DNA of 64,000 nucleotides from Alteromonadaceae bacterium XY-R5 (GTDB lineage: Bacteria; Pseudomonadota; Gammaproteobacteria; Enterobacterales; Alteromonadaceae), in assembly GCA_001660395.1 (NCBI GenBank), contig LXWE01000007.1:1-64000 (forward strand). Reading direction: 5' to 3'. The notes below the pieces were generated by a model. That model did no database searches. It had not been told where the DNA came from and saw only the letters and a program-made list of their open reading frames with translations. This document shows, piece by piece, positions 38,155-47,894 of this stretch (its first letter is position 1; each line of letters opens with the position of its first letter). The position numbers and the translations under genes are program-made.

Positions 38155-39147
38155 TCAGAGAGCCTCAAAGGGCTTAACTTTCATCAATTGTCGATAGGCT
38201 TTAGGTGTCAACCCAAAATGCGCCTCAAAGCTCTTGCTAAAATAGTGGGGATCCTGGATCCCCACCAGACGCGCGATTTGCCCAATCGACAACTTCAAAT
38301 CCTTCAACAATTGCCTAGCAGAATCAAGACGAAACTGCTGCAAATATTTGTGGGGCGTCATACCTACCTGTTCACGAAATTTTCGGGTTAGGGTGCTGTT
38401 TGACACCTGTGCAAAATGGGCAATATCCGACCCTGTGATAGTATTCGCCATACCTTTCTCTATGAAACTCTGGGCAATGGCCACCGTTTCATCGTACTGG
38501 ATCGTACCTCCCACCCGAAAAATGGGTTCGGAGTGAAAATTGGATACTTCGTGCATAAAGTGTTTTTCGATGATGCGGGCGATGGGCAAACCGTACAGTT
38601 TGGATACCAGATAAACCATCAACTCGGTCTGGCTGTTAATGCTGCGAGCACAAAATACATTGCCGCTATTAGTTAAACTGGCAGCTCGATTTAATTGTAC
38701 CTGTGGGTAGCGTTTGGCGAACTTGTCGTAAAAATACCAGTGCGTGGTGGCGGGTTCATTGTCTAATAACCCTGCCTCTGCCAACCAACAAACTCCAGTG
38801 CCGGTGGCCACTATGCTGGCTTCTGCTTGATACTGATATCGCAGCCATACCAACACATCCTCCCGCCCCTTAATAGCCGAAAAAGGGTTTCCCCACATGG
38901 GTGGCAAAACCACCAAATCGAATTTACGTTTGTCCCTGTACAAACATTGAGACAGAGGCTGCAACTTGAAAATGCTACCTTCATTCTGGAGCTGTTCTTG
39001 TTTGCCTACCATATAAAATTCCAGTGGCGCTGCTCGCTGCAACTTTCGACTTTGTAAACTCCTAGCACAGCGCAGTATATCGGCAACCAGGGCAATACCA
39101 CTTTGCAAAGCGCGGTCGTAGCAGGTAAAGGCAACTTTCATATTCAC
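38155..39147 (-). CDS. GlxA-type AraC-family transcription regulator
   Basis: The 330-residue protein has a DJ-1/PfpI-like N-terminal domain (about 1-195, with ATGTGVCWLAEAGLLDN) joined to an AraC double helix-turn-helix (about 215-325, ending HYFSKSFEAHFGLTPKAYRQ). Read from a start facing the FabY-like gene, it shares a 158-bp divergent promoter region. It is convergent with the biosynthetic operon (23 nt apart). It is the only obvious pathway-specific regulator. Confidence 0.9.
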   Translation of the reverse strand: MNMKVAFTCYDRALQSGIALVADILRCARSLQSRKLQRAAPLEFYMVGKQEQLQNEGSIFKLQPLSQCLYRDKRKFDLVVLPPMWGNPFSAIKGREDVLVWLRYQYQAEASIVATGTGVCWLAEAGLLDNEPATTHWYFYDKFAKRYPQVQLNRAASLTNSGNVFCARSINSQTELMVYLVSKLYGLPIARIIEKHFMHEVSNFHSEPIFRVGGTIQYDETVAIAQSFIEKGMANTITGSDIAHFAQVSNSTLTRKFREQVGMTPHKYLQQFRLDSARQLLKDLKLSIGQIARLVGIQDPHYFSKSFEAHFGLTPKAYRQLMKVKPFEAL

Positions 39148-39305
39148 ATTCCTGTGGCACTTATCAACTAAGAAAAATTACTTACCAAAGCGTCTGGTAT
39201 GATGACCATTGCATCAGTATTTATGCCTATTATGTCAGATTCCAAATTTGCTCAAAGTGCTAATATACCCATATTAATAATCGACCCGGTAACGAGAGAA
39301 TAGAA

Positions 39306-41045
39306 ATGAGCAAATTACCTCTTATTATAGGCTTGGGCGGTATTAACGCCGCCGGAAGAAGTTCTGGACATCACGGTTATAAACGAATGGTTGCGGAAAG
39401 CCTGCACGACACTGACATGGCATCTACATGGACAGACTTAAGTAACAGAATGCGTATCAAAGCCATTGATGAAAAGTTGCAAAGCAGCCATATTGAAAAC
39501 GCTAAAGCTGGCACCCTAATCAGAAGAATTTCTCTGTTTGATACCAACAATGTGCAGATAAATAAAAAGTTTAATTCCAATGAGGCTGCAAACCTATTGC
39601 AATCGGACACTACACCTTTTCCGGTATCATCAGCGGGTCAAATACCTGAAGGCTTTGATATAGGCACAGGTTATAAATCGAAGAACCATCCTCGAGGCAT
39701 GTGCCTGACCATATATAGTGCCTCAGATTTAGTGTCTTCATTGGGCATCAGTTGGGAAACGTTAACCAGCCTTACCAGCCCAGACAAAATCGCCGTTTAT
39801 GCCAGCAGTGCTCTGGGACAAATCGATCAGTTTTCTCTGGCGGGTCTAGTGGGCAGTCCATTAAACGGTGGCCGTGTCAGCTCTAAAATGTTGCCGCTTT
39901 CTATGCCAGATATGCCAGCTAACTTCGTGAACAGCTATGTATTAAATAGTCTTGGCACTACCACAGCCTGTTTAGGTGCTTGCGCCAGCTTTTTATACAA
40001 CCTGAAACGCGGCGTTGATGATATCAAGCAGGGCAAAGCAAATATTTGTATCGTAGGCACTGCTGAAGCACCGATAGAACGAAATGTCATCGCTGGATTT
40101 GCCGCGATGGGTGCGTTGGCAGAAGACCACCAATTGCGCAAACTCGACGGCAGCGAACATACTAACAACAGACGAGCCACTCGCCCCTTCTCAACCAATG
40201 CCGGGTTCACCATCGCTGAATCCGGCCAGTTTGTGATGCTGATGAGTGATGAACTAGCATTAGAATGTGGTGCCAATGTGCTGGGTGCATTACCGGACGT
40301 GTTTATCAATGCCGACGGCAACAAGAAATCAATCTCTTCTCCGGGCGTGGGGAACTACATCACTATGATGAAAGCAGCCGCCCTTGGCGATGCGCTGCTA
40401 GCAGGCAAGCTCAACCAAACATACGTGCAGGCTCACGGTACAGGGACACCGCAGAATAGGGTAACAGAGAGTCATATCATTAACGAAGTGGCAAAAACCT
40501 ATGGCCTGAGTGACTGGCGTGTCACTTCTATCAAATCTTATGTAGGTCACTCTATCGGCAGTGCAGCTGGCGACCAGTTGGCGAGTGTGCTTGGTGCCTG
40601 GCAATATGGCTGGTTACCCGGAATTAAAACCATCGACCACATTGCCGATGACGTGTATCAGTCCAACCTCGATATCTTGATGCAGGACCAGGCATTTGAC
40701 CTGGGCCAAAATGAGGTTCCGGCCACCATCATCAACAGCAAAGGCTTTGGTGGCAACAACGCAAGTGCATTGGTGCTGTCACCGCAACAAACCATGGCCA
40801 TGCTAAAGCAAAAACACGGCGAGACTATAATGACCCACTGGCGAAACAAGAATGAGTCAGTGGCGCAGAAAAGCCGTGACAATGATATCAGAGCAGTACA
40901 TGGCGACGAACCTATGGTCTACAATTTTGGCAACGATTTGTTGGATTATGAAGATCTGACCTTTTCGAAAGAATCTATTCAAATCAAAGGTCAAAAGCAA
41001 TCTATCAAAATGCCTGATAGTAGCGAATTCAATAGCTATCTTTAA
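39306..41045 (+). CDS. fabY: FabY-like beta-ketoacyl-ACP synthase
   Basis: The 579-residue ketosynthase is larger than FabB/FabF (about 410) because of an N-terminal extension beginning LIIGLGGINAAGRSSGHHGY, which is a FabY signature. The catalytic triad is present: Cys226 in LGACASF, His377 in QAHGTGTP and His415 in YVGHSIGSAAG. In Pseudomonas, FabY starts fatty acid synthesis from acetyl-CoA and malonyl-ACP, replacing FabH. Here it lies divergent from the cluster regulator. It could supply the acyl starter for the isonitrile route, bypass an inhibited FabH as self-resistance, or be a displaced housekeeping gene. Confidence 0.85.
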   Translation: MSKLPLIIGLGGINAAGRSSGHHGYKRMVAESLHDTDMASTWTDLSNRMRIKAIDEKLQSSHIENAKAGTLIRRISLFDTNNVQINKKFNSNEAANLLQSDTTPFPVSSAGQIPEGFDIGTGYKSKNHPRGMCLTIYSASDLVSSLGISWETLTSLTSPDKIAVYASSALGQIDQFSLAGLVGSPLNGGRVSSKMLPLSMPDMPANFVNSYVLNSLGTTTACLGACASFLYNLKRGVDDIKQGKANICIVGTAEAPIERNVIAGFAAMGALAEDHQLRKLDGSEHTNNRRATRPFSTNAGFTIAESGQFVMLMSDELALECGANVLGALPDVFINADGNKKSISSPGVGNYITMMKAAALGDALLAGKLNQTYVQAHGTGTPQNRVTESHIINEVAKTYGLSDWRVTSIKSYVGHSIGSAAGDQLASVLGAWQYGWLPGIKTIDHIADDVYQSNLDILMQDQAFDLGQNEVPATIINSKGFGGNNASALVLSPQQTMAMLKQKHGETIMTHWRNKNESVAQKSRDNDIRAVHGDEPMVYNFGNDLLDYEDLTFSKESIQIKGQKQSIKMPDSSEFNSYL

Positions 41046-41348
41046 TTTAGACGTGTAAGTTAAAATAACATAGAACTTCGAGACGACGTTTCTTATTATT
41101 CTATGCTGGTGGTGGTACTGATAACAAAGAGCAAATGTAATACATGAAAGATGCTTAAGGCTAGGAAAGTTGCGAATAATTCTTGCAATCTACACTTGAA
41201 TTATCAGGTTGTTTATCTGTCTGAATTTTGCACCCAAATTAGCATTTAATGATGCGAAACGGTTGCTCCACTTACGCCCAGATACTGGTCTTTAAGTATT
41301 CGATGATGTGTCTCCGAGTCACGCTGGTTATCTTTGTTCTTGGTGGAA

Positions 41349-41665
41349 CTAGTTGATTTTATAATCGAGGTATCCACCAGAGACCTCTGTGTTATCCTCA
41401 CACCACAGTCCGACAACTATTGGTTGACCGTCTTGAATAACTTGCAAGTGAGCTTGTGTGTTTCCAGCGGATACGGGCAACGGCCATTTCCCCCGCCTTG
41501 GGGTAAAGTCTTCAATCACCTCCAGCGATTGAAGCTACGGTAATACATTGTCCATCCGGGATCAGAAAATCTCGTTCCTCGTCTGACGGCATTTGCTGGA
41601 AAACTCACTTTTGGCAAAGGTGAATTGGTAGCTCGTGGGGGCGGCGCTTTGTAAATTGCTGTACC
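41349..41665 (-). pseudogene. Decayed gene fragment (frameshifted)
   Basis: The 634 bp between the ketosynthase and the PPTase hold no intact gene. On the minus strand three short frames join into one plausible protein end if two frameshifts are allowed. They read KAPPPRATNSPLPKVSF, then FQQMPSDEERDFLIPDGQ, then VIEDFTPRRGKWPLP continuing to LDYKIN and a TAG at 41349. I do not recognise the family. Decay beside the cluster suggests past rearrangement. Confidence 0.45.
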
Positions 41666-41679
41666 GCCATGCACTCACG

Positions 41680-42381
41680 TCAGAGACTTATTGGCAGCTT
41701 CCCTAAGCATAAGCTTTTTACATAATTGTCTACTTTGATCTTTACAAATACTTGCCTATCGATAGTAAAGTCCTGAGTTAAATGCTCTTGTATCACAAAT
41801 TTCAGCTCATTTTTCATCTTGGAGTAATCGCAAAGTTTAACTGCTGAAAAGTCGAAATAACACTTAACATAAGGGTAAAGAGCTTTGAATATACTTTCTT
41901 TAGCAGAGAATAGTATTGTCATTGCTTTTACGAAAGAGTGCCCTTCAGCAATAAGCAGGTCCAGTTCATTTTTTTTTGCAACTACGTCATTGATATCTTT
42001 CGCAATGTTTTCACTGAGGAATTCTTCAATATCAACACCAATAAAGTCATAGCTTTTTCTATGTGTTGCAACACAAATCGCCTTATGACTTGTGTGGGAA
42101 ATGGAAGCAATAATATTCGTTGGCCACACAGGTGATGAATGAATACCAATTGGTATGTCTTTCGTAGCTTGCCCCATATATTCCAGCAATTGATGGGCTG
42201 CATAACGGCCCGCAAGAAATTCTGCTTGGCGTTTTTTTACAGCCCTACATACTGATTCAGGAAGCCGCACTTTATATCGATGGAACAAGGATAAATCAAA
42301 ACTCGCTGTGTTAAATATTAACTCATTACAAAAAACCCCCTTTGCACAGGCAATTTTTTCACTTACAAAAAAAGAGTTCAT
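41680..42381 (-). CDS. Sfp/EntD-type 4'-phosphopantetheinyl transferase
   Basis: This 233-residue enzyme attaches phosphopantetheine to carrier domains. Motifs run in order: KRQAEFLAGRYAAHQLL, PVWPTNIIASISHTSHKAI, the metal-binding GVDIEEF and the catalytic FSAKESIFKAL. The N-terminal Arg/Lys region and the length fit the EntD branch. It lies at the end of the biosynthetic region, separated only by a decayed gene, and is the likely activator of the discrete ACP and the PKS ACP. Low GC compared with the PKS suggests a different origin. Confidence 0.9.
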   Translation of the reverse strand: MNSFFVSEKIACAKGVFCNELIFNTASFDLSLFHRYKVRLPESVCRAVKKRQAEFLAGRYAAHQLLEYMGQATKDIPIGIHSSPVWPTNIIASISHTSHKAICVATHRKSYDFIGVDIEEFLSENIAKDINDVVAKKNELDLLIAEGHSFVKAMTILFSAKESIFKALYPYVKCYFDFSAVKLCDYSKMKNELKFVIQEHLTQDFTIDRQVFVKIKVDNYVKSLCLGKLPISL

Positions 42382-43074
42382 AAAGTCAAATAGAATTTAC
42401 AGATCGAGTTGGCTTTAACGCGAGTTATGAGTTTACCAATACCTAATATTAACAATATCAGATGGAATTTATCATTCAATGATTTCATATTCTTTCCAAA
42501 CTCATTCGAAGCAGGACGGGATACCACTTTGAGTAATTATTAGCCAAACAGTGATTCCTTCCTAAATTTTCCACTCCAATCAGCAGTCCTAAGTTTGGGT
42601 GCATGGCTATCTTTCTTTCCCCTCATGCTGTTTGATGATACTCAGCGCTGCCCGATTGTACTGACTCATACACGATCTGACAGTTTTGAAATTTGAGTTA
42701 GACCAAATTTGACGGTCTTACACTAAAGGTTGGTCTGCTTTAGAGTGTGAGATCAATCGATGGATGCAACACCTAAAGCAGCCGCAGCTTTAGCTGTCTG
42801 AATCGCCACCACTTTAGTCGACACACTCCAGCTTCTAAAAATTAGCGTGACGGTTACTCTTTTACTCAAAACGCGAAGGTCCGTAGTTTGTCTATTGATG
42901 CCCGTCAGTGCTCGCTAATAGGCAGCTCCATGGCCAACATTTGAATTTCCGCAAGATGCTCCCCTTTACTATTATGTGGCACTTTTCCTCCTTTCTAATT
43001 CAAAACTTGAGACAGTTTAATTTGCTACTTGTGCATCAGATTTTTCATAATTCATTCTCTTATTAGAACAAACA
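42382..43074. other. Gene-free stretch with mosaic repeats
   Basis: No credible gene is seen. The region carries a degenerate inverted pair near 42700-42736 (AGACCAAATTTGACGG... with AAGGTTGGTCT) and the exact 42-bp repeat described separately. It has the look of scrambled mobile-element debris. Confidence 0.4.
42888..42929. repeat. Exact 42-bp repeat, copy 1
   Basis: The block starts TTGTCTATTGATGCCCGTCA and ends GGCAGCTCC. It recurs without change at 56158-56199. Flanks differ. Confidence 0.85.
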
Positions 43075-45135
43075 TCAATGAATACGCTTCATGTATTCCA
43101 ACAGTGCCTTTTCACTAAGTGGTTTACTGAACAGATACCCCTGGAGATAGTCGGATTCGAGAGATTGGAGTGTTTCCTTCTGTGTCGATGTCTCTATTCC
43201 TTCAGTGACAACCTTGATACCGACTTTCTTTGCTAATTCAATAACACACTGGCACAGATTGTAATCCATTTGATTTGACTCGATTGCAGAGACAAACACT
43301 TTGTCGATTTTCAGATAATCAATGGGATATTTTCGCAGGTAAGTTAATGACGAATACCCTGTCCCAAAATCATCAATCGCTATCTTTACGCCCAATTCAT
43401 GATATGCATCCAAAAGCTTTTGGGTTTGGGCGGTGTCTTCTAAAAAGGAATGCTCGGTAATCTCCAGCACGACATTTTCTCCCTTGAGGCCAAATTCGTG
43501 CAATTGGTCGCGTATGCGATTGACGCTGTCTTCATCAGCAAAAAAGCTAAACGGTGATGCATTGATCGATACCTGGAAGTCCATTCCGAATAGACCGGTC
43601 CATCGACTGAGGTGTTTAAGCGCTTGCCTGACAACAAACTCATCTATCTGGCTAATTAAGCCATACTTTTCAGCCAACGGGATAAACACATCTGGCGGGA
43701 CAAATCCTAATTCAGGGTGATTCCAGCGTACCAGCACCTCAACCTTATCTACTCGTTGGTCTGTCGCGTGGCAGATTGGTTGAAATACTAGGAACAATTC
43801 CTCATTGTTTAAGGCAAGTTTCAGCTCCTGTACCAAAAGATTATCTTGTTTCAGTTCCGAGCCTATTACTCCCGAATACAGGAGATAGCTGTTTTTGTTA
43901 GCGTGTTTGACTTGAGCAAGCGCATTATTGGCTCTATTGAGTAAAACTGTTCTGCTTTTGCCATCTTCAGGGAATATGGAAATGCCCACGCTGGCGGTTG
44001 GACGGATGTTAACTCCTTTAACGTCCTGAATATCACTGACAGCCTGAACGACTTTTTGAGCCGCCTTCTTGACGCCTTCCAAATCGGAGAATCCGAACAG
44101 GCAAATCAGGAACTCATCTCCTCCCAATCGACCAACTTCGTCAGCACCTCGTATGTGGCATTGAAGCTCTCTGGCCACTCTGGCTAATACTCTGTCTCCA
44201 AACGCTTTACCATAGCGTTCGTTGATAGCGCGGAAGTTATCGAGATTGAGTGATAATAAGGCAAACTTTTTGCCTCGTACCTGTGAGAGCTGGATCAGCT
44301 CCTCGACACAATTGAGGATCCCCTCCCGATTCAATATCCCTGTCAGTCCATCATAGTTAATTTGTCTGGAAAACTGCTTTTCATGCTCAATTTCCTTAGT
44401 AATATCCCGCGCTATTTTAGAGAAGCCCGTCACTCTGCCATAGGCATCAAAGATGGGAGAGATGGACACCGATGCAAAGATTTTCCTGCCGTCTTTGTGC
44501 AAACGTGTCGTGCGAAAATGTCTGATTGGTTTCTCGCCAAGGACGCTACTAATAAGCTTTTCTTCTTCTGCATAGCGCTCTTTGGGAAAAATAAGCTTAA
44601 TGTTTTGGCCTATGGCTTCATTGGCCTTGTACCCAAACATCTTTTCAGCCGCGCTATTCCAGGTTTCAATCGTGCCATCTAAGGACTTACTGATAATGGC
44701 ATCATCAGCTGAATTAACGATAGCTTCGTAGTGGTTGGAGCAATGTTCCTGCCGCAAGAATGATGAAACATCGCGCTCTACCATCAACACACCGCACACG
44801 TCACCAACGGTGTTCCGTATCGGCGAAACTGAGACTGATACAACGATAGGCCTACCACTTTTATGAATCCTAGTCGTTCGAAAAGGCTCTACCAACTGAC
44901 CGTTTCCAATTGTTGCCAGAATTTGTTCTTCTTCCTGAAGGCCCAGTGATGGGAACAACACCGCCATGGTTTGTCCCAATCTTTCTTCTGATGAATAGCC
45001 AAACAGCTTTTCGGCTCCAGCGTTCCAACTCGTCACTTTGCCATCGAGTGATTTCGTAATGATGGCGTCGTGGCATTCACTGACAATTGCTTCAAGTGAC
45101 AGGGCTGAAAGAGAAGACTGAGACGGTAAAGACAT
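43075..45135 (-). CDS. PAS-PAS-GGDEF-EAL c-di-GMP enzyme
   Basis: This 686-residue cytoplasmic sensor-enzyme has two PAS domains that are near copies of each other (about 12-125 and 133-250, both with (D/G)AIISKSLDG-type starts). The GGDEF domain (about 258-420) has an intact GGDEF at 338-342 and an allosteric RGAD I-site at 329-332. The EAL domain (about 435-680) reads EVLVRW at its signature and keeps DDFGTGYSS and KIDKVF. Both cyclase and phosphodiesterase activities look possible. No membrane segment is seen. It belongs to a block of signalling genes. Confidence 0.93.
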   Translation of the reverse strand: MSLPSQSSLSALSLEAIVSECHDAIITKSLDGKVTSWNAGAEKLFGYSSEERLGQTMAVLFPSLGLQEEEQILATIGNGQLVEPFRTTRIHKSGRPIVVSVSVSPIRNTVGDVCGVLMVERDVSSFLRQEHCSNHYEAIVNSADDAIISKSLDGTIETWNSAAEKMFGYKANEAIGQNIKLIFPKERYAEEEKLISSVLGEKPIRHFRTTRLHKDGRKIFASVSISPIFDAYGRVTGFSKIARDITKEIEHEKQFSRQINYDGLTGILNREGILNCVEELIQLSQVRGKKFALLSLNLDNFRAINERYGKAFGDRVLARVARELQCHIRGADEVGRLGGDEFLICLFGFSDLEGVKKAAQKVVQAVSDIQDVKGVNIRPTASVGISIFPEDGKSRTVLLNRANNALAQVKHANKNSYLLYSGVIGSELKQDNLLVQELKLALNNEELFLVFQPICHATDQRVDKVEVLVRWNHPELGFVPPDVFIPLAEKYGLISQIDEFVVRQALKHLSRWTGLFGMDFQVSINASPFSFFADEDSVNRIRDQLHEFGLKGENVVLEITEHSFLEDTAQTQKLLDAYHELGVKIAIDDFGTGYSSLTYLRKYPIDYLKIDKVFVSAIESNQMDYNLCQCVIELAKKVGIKVVTEGIETSTQKETLQSLESDYLQGYLFSKPLSEKALLEYMKRIH

Positions 45136-45403
45136 CGTCAGTTCCTTCTGAGAGTTATAACTTGCCTGTTACCATTGTCAGCGTCAGTGCTGAACCCAAA
45201 AGCGAACCTCCGCTCCAAAAGGCAAGTTTAGAAAGAATTATACTTTTGCTTTCTCTGCGCTCTTTACAACGTAGAGAATAAAATTCCACTTTGCCAAATT
45301 CTTGGTGAATTATTTGTACCGAACAAGCCACCAAACTTGAGACTGCTCTATAAATTTCAAGACTATAATCAGGGTATAAATGTGCTCAACGATAGGAGGT
45401 TGA

Positions 45404-45634
45404 ATGAGGGAGGAAGCTGAGGACCCGACGAGTAAAATCCCTTGGACCACGAAAGCGATACACATTCTAAAATGGCTGGTAATGTTGGCATTTACGACTT
45501 TAGGTGTGTTGATGGCGGTGCATGAGTACGAGGGCGGTAAAAAGAAAAATACCTTATCTCAACTTATACCTGCTCAGACACTTCTATTACCGGCCAAGGA
45601 AACCAATCAGATAATGAGATTATTAACTGCGTAG
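45404..45634 (+). CDS. Small single-span membrane protein
   Basis: The 76-residue protein has a strong AGGAGG site 3-4 nt before ATG. An acidic start (MREEAEDPTS) is followed by one membrane helix (about 20-40) and a basic stretch (GGKKKNT). Its end overlaps the convergent binding-protein gene by 12 nt. Family unknown. Confidence 0.55.
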   Translation: MREEAEDPTSKIPWTTKAIHILKWLVMLAFTTLGVLMAVHEYEGGKKKNTLSQLIPAQTLLLPAKETNQIMRLLTA

Positions 45635-46552
45635 CGACATTTTATTGGGGGGGGTCGCGTTTTCTAATGGAATATAGCCCAATTTCGGTAATGCAATATT
45701 ATCGGGAAGAAACGGGTTTTCTAACTCAATGACTGTTCTCCTGTTGAGCGTCAATGTCGATAAAGCTGCTCCATACACTTGTTCAAAGAGTGTGCGCATC
45801 TCTCCTGTTTCATTCAACCGCAATAGTCCCGAGCGTATCGTCTCTGCCAAGGCTTCATCTTGCTTATTCACAAAAAAATACAGTGGTAATGGATAATAAA
45901 GAGCTAATGATGGCTCAATAACAAGATTGCCATAATGGAGTTTGTATTCTCGGTAATTATCAAAAATCTCGCTGGCGGAGCGCGGAAAATAATCAGCGCG
46001 TTGATTCGCTAAAATAGCCACCGCTGCATCACGATCTGCCGCCAAATAAACATTTAGATAATTGGCTCTGAATATATCTGTATCTGCCCAGCCGTAAACA
46101 AACACGCCATCAATTTCTTTTAACTTAGCAATGTCAGTTACCTGATGTAATCGGGGCAAAGCGTCCTCTGTTGCTAATAAGATCCGTAAGCCAGTGAGGC
46201 CATAAACCAGGGGGACCTGTATCGCCAGAAGTTCTTGCATTCGCTCCTCGCTGACAGTCAATGCCATGACGTCTAACGCCTGATGCTCCATAAGCAGTCT
46301 GACTCTTCTTTCCTCGGTAATATGCTCAAGATCTACATGAGCCACCTTATATTTACCCGGAGAAACGCTATTCGCGAGCGCCATCTCCAGTAGTTGATAG
46401 GCATAGGTTTCTGGTGCGTTATTGATTCTGACAATAGCCGCAGACAAGCCTGAAGTAGGTAACAAGACAAGTAATAAGGCAATAGTCTGCCAGCACGAAT
46501 AACGGTAAGGAATTATCAGACCTTGTAATACAGTTTGGATGGTCTTACGCAC
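45623..46552 (-). CDS. Periplasmic solute-binding-like protein (SBP family 3)
   Basis: The 309-residue protein has an N-terminal hydrophobic export segment (about 20-38, ending GLSAAIV). The body has the periplasmic amino-acid-binding look: an N-lobe with VRINNAPETYAYQLLEMAL, a cross-over with QRADYFPRSASEIFDNY, and a C-terminal FFVNKQDEALAETIRSGL. No ABC permease or ATPase genes are nearby, so it may be a sensory accessory for the c-di-GMP enzymes beside it. A run of 8 G lies close to the 3' end. Confidence 0.75.
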   Translation of the reverse strand: MRKTIQTVLQGLIIPYRYSCWQTIALLLVLLPTSGLSAAIVRINNAPETYAYQLLEMALANSVSPGKYKVAHVDLEHITEERRVRLLMEHQALDVMALTVSEERMQELLAIQVPLVYGLTGLRILLATEDALPRLHQVTDIAKLKEIDGVFVYGWADTDIFRANYLNVYLAADRDAAVAILANQRADYFPRSASEIFDNYREYKLHYGNLVIEPSLALYYPLPLYFFVNKQDEALAETIRSGLLRLNETGEMRTLFEQVYGAALSTLTLNRRTVIELENPFLPDNIALPKLGYIPLENATPPNKMSLRS

Positions 46553-46780
46553 ACATATTTCCTTGCTTCATTTGCTCAGGAGCTTAGCTGGCAACGACGC
46601 AAGCTTCAATCTTACGCTGTAAAATAGTCGCATTTAGCGGAATGGCAAATGTCATGTTCACTACACAAGGTCTATTGCTTTTGCGAAAAATATACCCCTT
46701 AAATTTGATTAAATGAGAATTGATGTCAATACTCATTTTGCTGGGTCGACCTTACCCGGCACTCTATGACTATAAATATT

Positions 46781-46813
46781 CCCCGCACATGCCCATTGTG
46801 CGGGGATTTTTGT
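46781..46813 (+). terminator. Strong rho-independent terminator with no gene before it
   Basis: A perfect 9-bp stem (CCCCGCACA / TGTGCGGGG) encloses a 7-nt loop and is followed by ATTTTTGTTTTT. It lies between two divergent genes (379-bp gap 46553-46931). The 200 bases upstream have no open frame, so it may end a small RNA or act as leader attenuator of the REC-GGDEF gene. Confidence 0.85.
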
Positions 46814-46931
46814 TTTTAGCGCTATGAAAATAGGTGCTTTGTCAGTCAGCAGACTAAAATATAATTTCATTTGCTAAGGTTTGTTTAAGGAAGACGACTG
46901 TAGAGTAGTTTACTGATTTTGAGGTTGTATC

Positions 46932-47882
46932 ATGTCTTCCGCTGTTTTAAATGAATTTGCCTGTTATTCCCCAATCGATAGCACCAGCGTGAAACCCACT
47001 GTCCTGGTGGTTGACGACAATCCTGTTAACCTTTCGTTGCTTACTCAGATACTGGAAGAAGAGTACTCCGTCATTGCTGAAGCGGATAGCAGTCAGGTGA
47101 TGACGATAATTGCTAAAACGTCGGTTGACCTGATTGTATTGGATTTAATGATGCCGCAGGTTAACGGCCTGGAAGTATGCAAATCCATCAGAAAAGGGAC
47201 TAAGGCCAACGCTACTCCGATTATTTTTGTCACTGCATGCGATGACGAAACCAGCGAGGATGATTGCTGGAATGCCGGTGCTTCTGACTTCATCATTAGC
47301 CCAGTCAGAAAACTCACCTTGCTCAACAGAGTGAAGTACCAATTAGCATTACAGGAGCACAATAAAGCCCTTCAGGAACAAATCTACATTGATAGCCTCA
47401 CCGGTCTGTATAACCGGCGCTATTTGATGGAAGCGATGACTCGTGCCTTATTACAGGCCCAGCGCGATACCACCCAACTCACCGTCATCATGCTGGATAT
47501 TGATTATTTCAAAGAATTTAATGACCACTATGGCCATATCGAAGGCGATGAATGCTTAATAAAGGTCGCGCAGACCATTAAAGAATCCCTTCGACGTCCG
47601 AGTGATATCGCCTGTCGCTTTGGTGGTGAAGAGTTTGTCTGTGTTTTGCCGGATACGAACAAGCAAGGTGCTCTTGAAGTTGCGACGCGGGTTGTTAGCC
47701 ATATCGCATCACTGCATATTACCAATCAAGGCTCGCCTCTTGATTACGTCACCATCAGTGCGGGGGTGGCATTCTGGACACCTGAAGTGCTCAATACCAA
47801 TGACGTATTACGTAAAGCGGATAATCAGCTTTACCAGGCGAAGCGTTCTGGCAGGAATAAGGTGAGCGCACAAGACGCGTAA
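46932..47882 (+). CDS. REC-GGDEF response regulator, diguanylate cyclase (PleD/WspR-like)
   Basis: The 316-residue protein has a receiver domain (about 24-142) with the acidic pair in VVDDNP and the phospho-acceptor Asp in VLDLMMP. The cyclase domain (about 155-312) has an active GGEEF in CRFGGEEFVCVL and an RPSD I-site five residues before it. A coiled linker (HNKALQEQIYIDSLTGLYNRR) joins them. It probably makes c-di-GMP on phosphorylation by a kinase such as the hybrid kinase 1 kb away. An attenuator-like hairpin lies upstream. Confidence 0.95.
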   Translation: MSSAVLNEFACYSPIDSTSVKPTVLVVDDNPVNLSLLTQILEEEYSVIAEADSSQVMTIIAKTSVDLIVLDLMMPQVNGLEVCKSIRKGTKANATPIIFVTACDDETSEDDCWNAGASDFIISPVRKLTLLNRVKYQLALQEHNKALQEQIYIDSLTGLYNRRYLMEAMTRALLQAQRDTTQLTVIMLDIDYFKEFNDHYGHIEGDECLIKVAQTIKESLRRPSDIACRFGGEEFVCVLPDTNKQGALEVATRVVSHIASLHITNQGSPLDYVTISAGVAFWTPEVLNTNDVLRKADNQLYQAKRSGRNKVSAQDA

Positions 47883-47894
47883 CTAACGGCTCCA

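Noticed and set aside
46700-46813. tRNA gene
   Set aside because: The region has only one hairpin, with no cloverleaf or acceptor stem.
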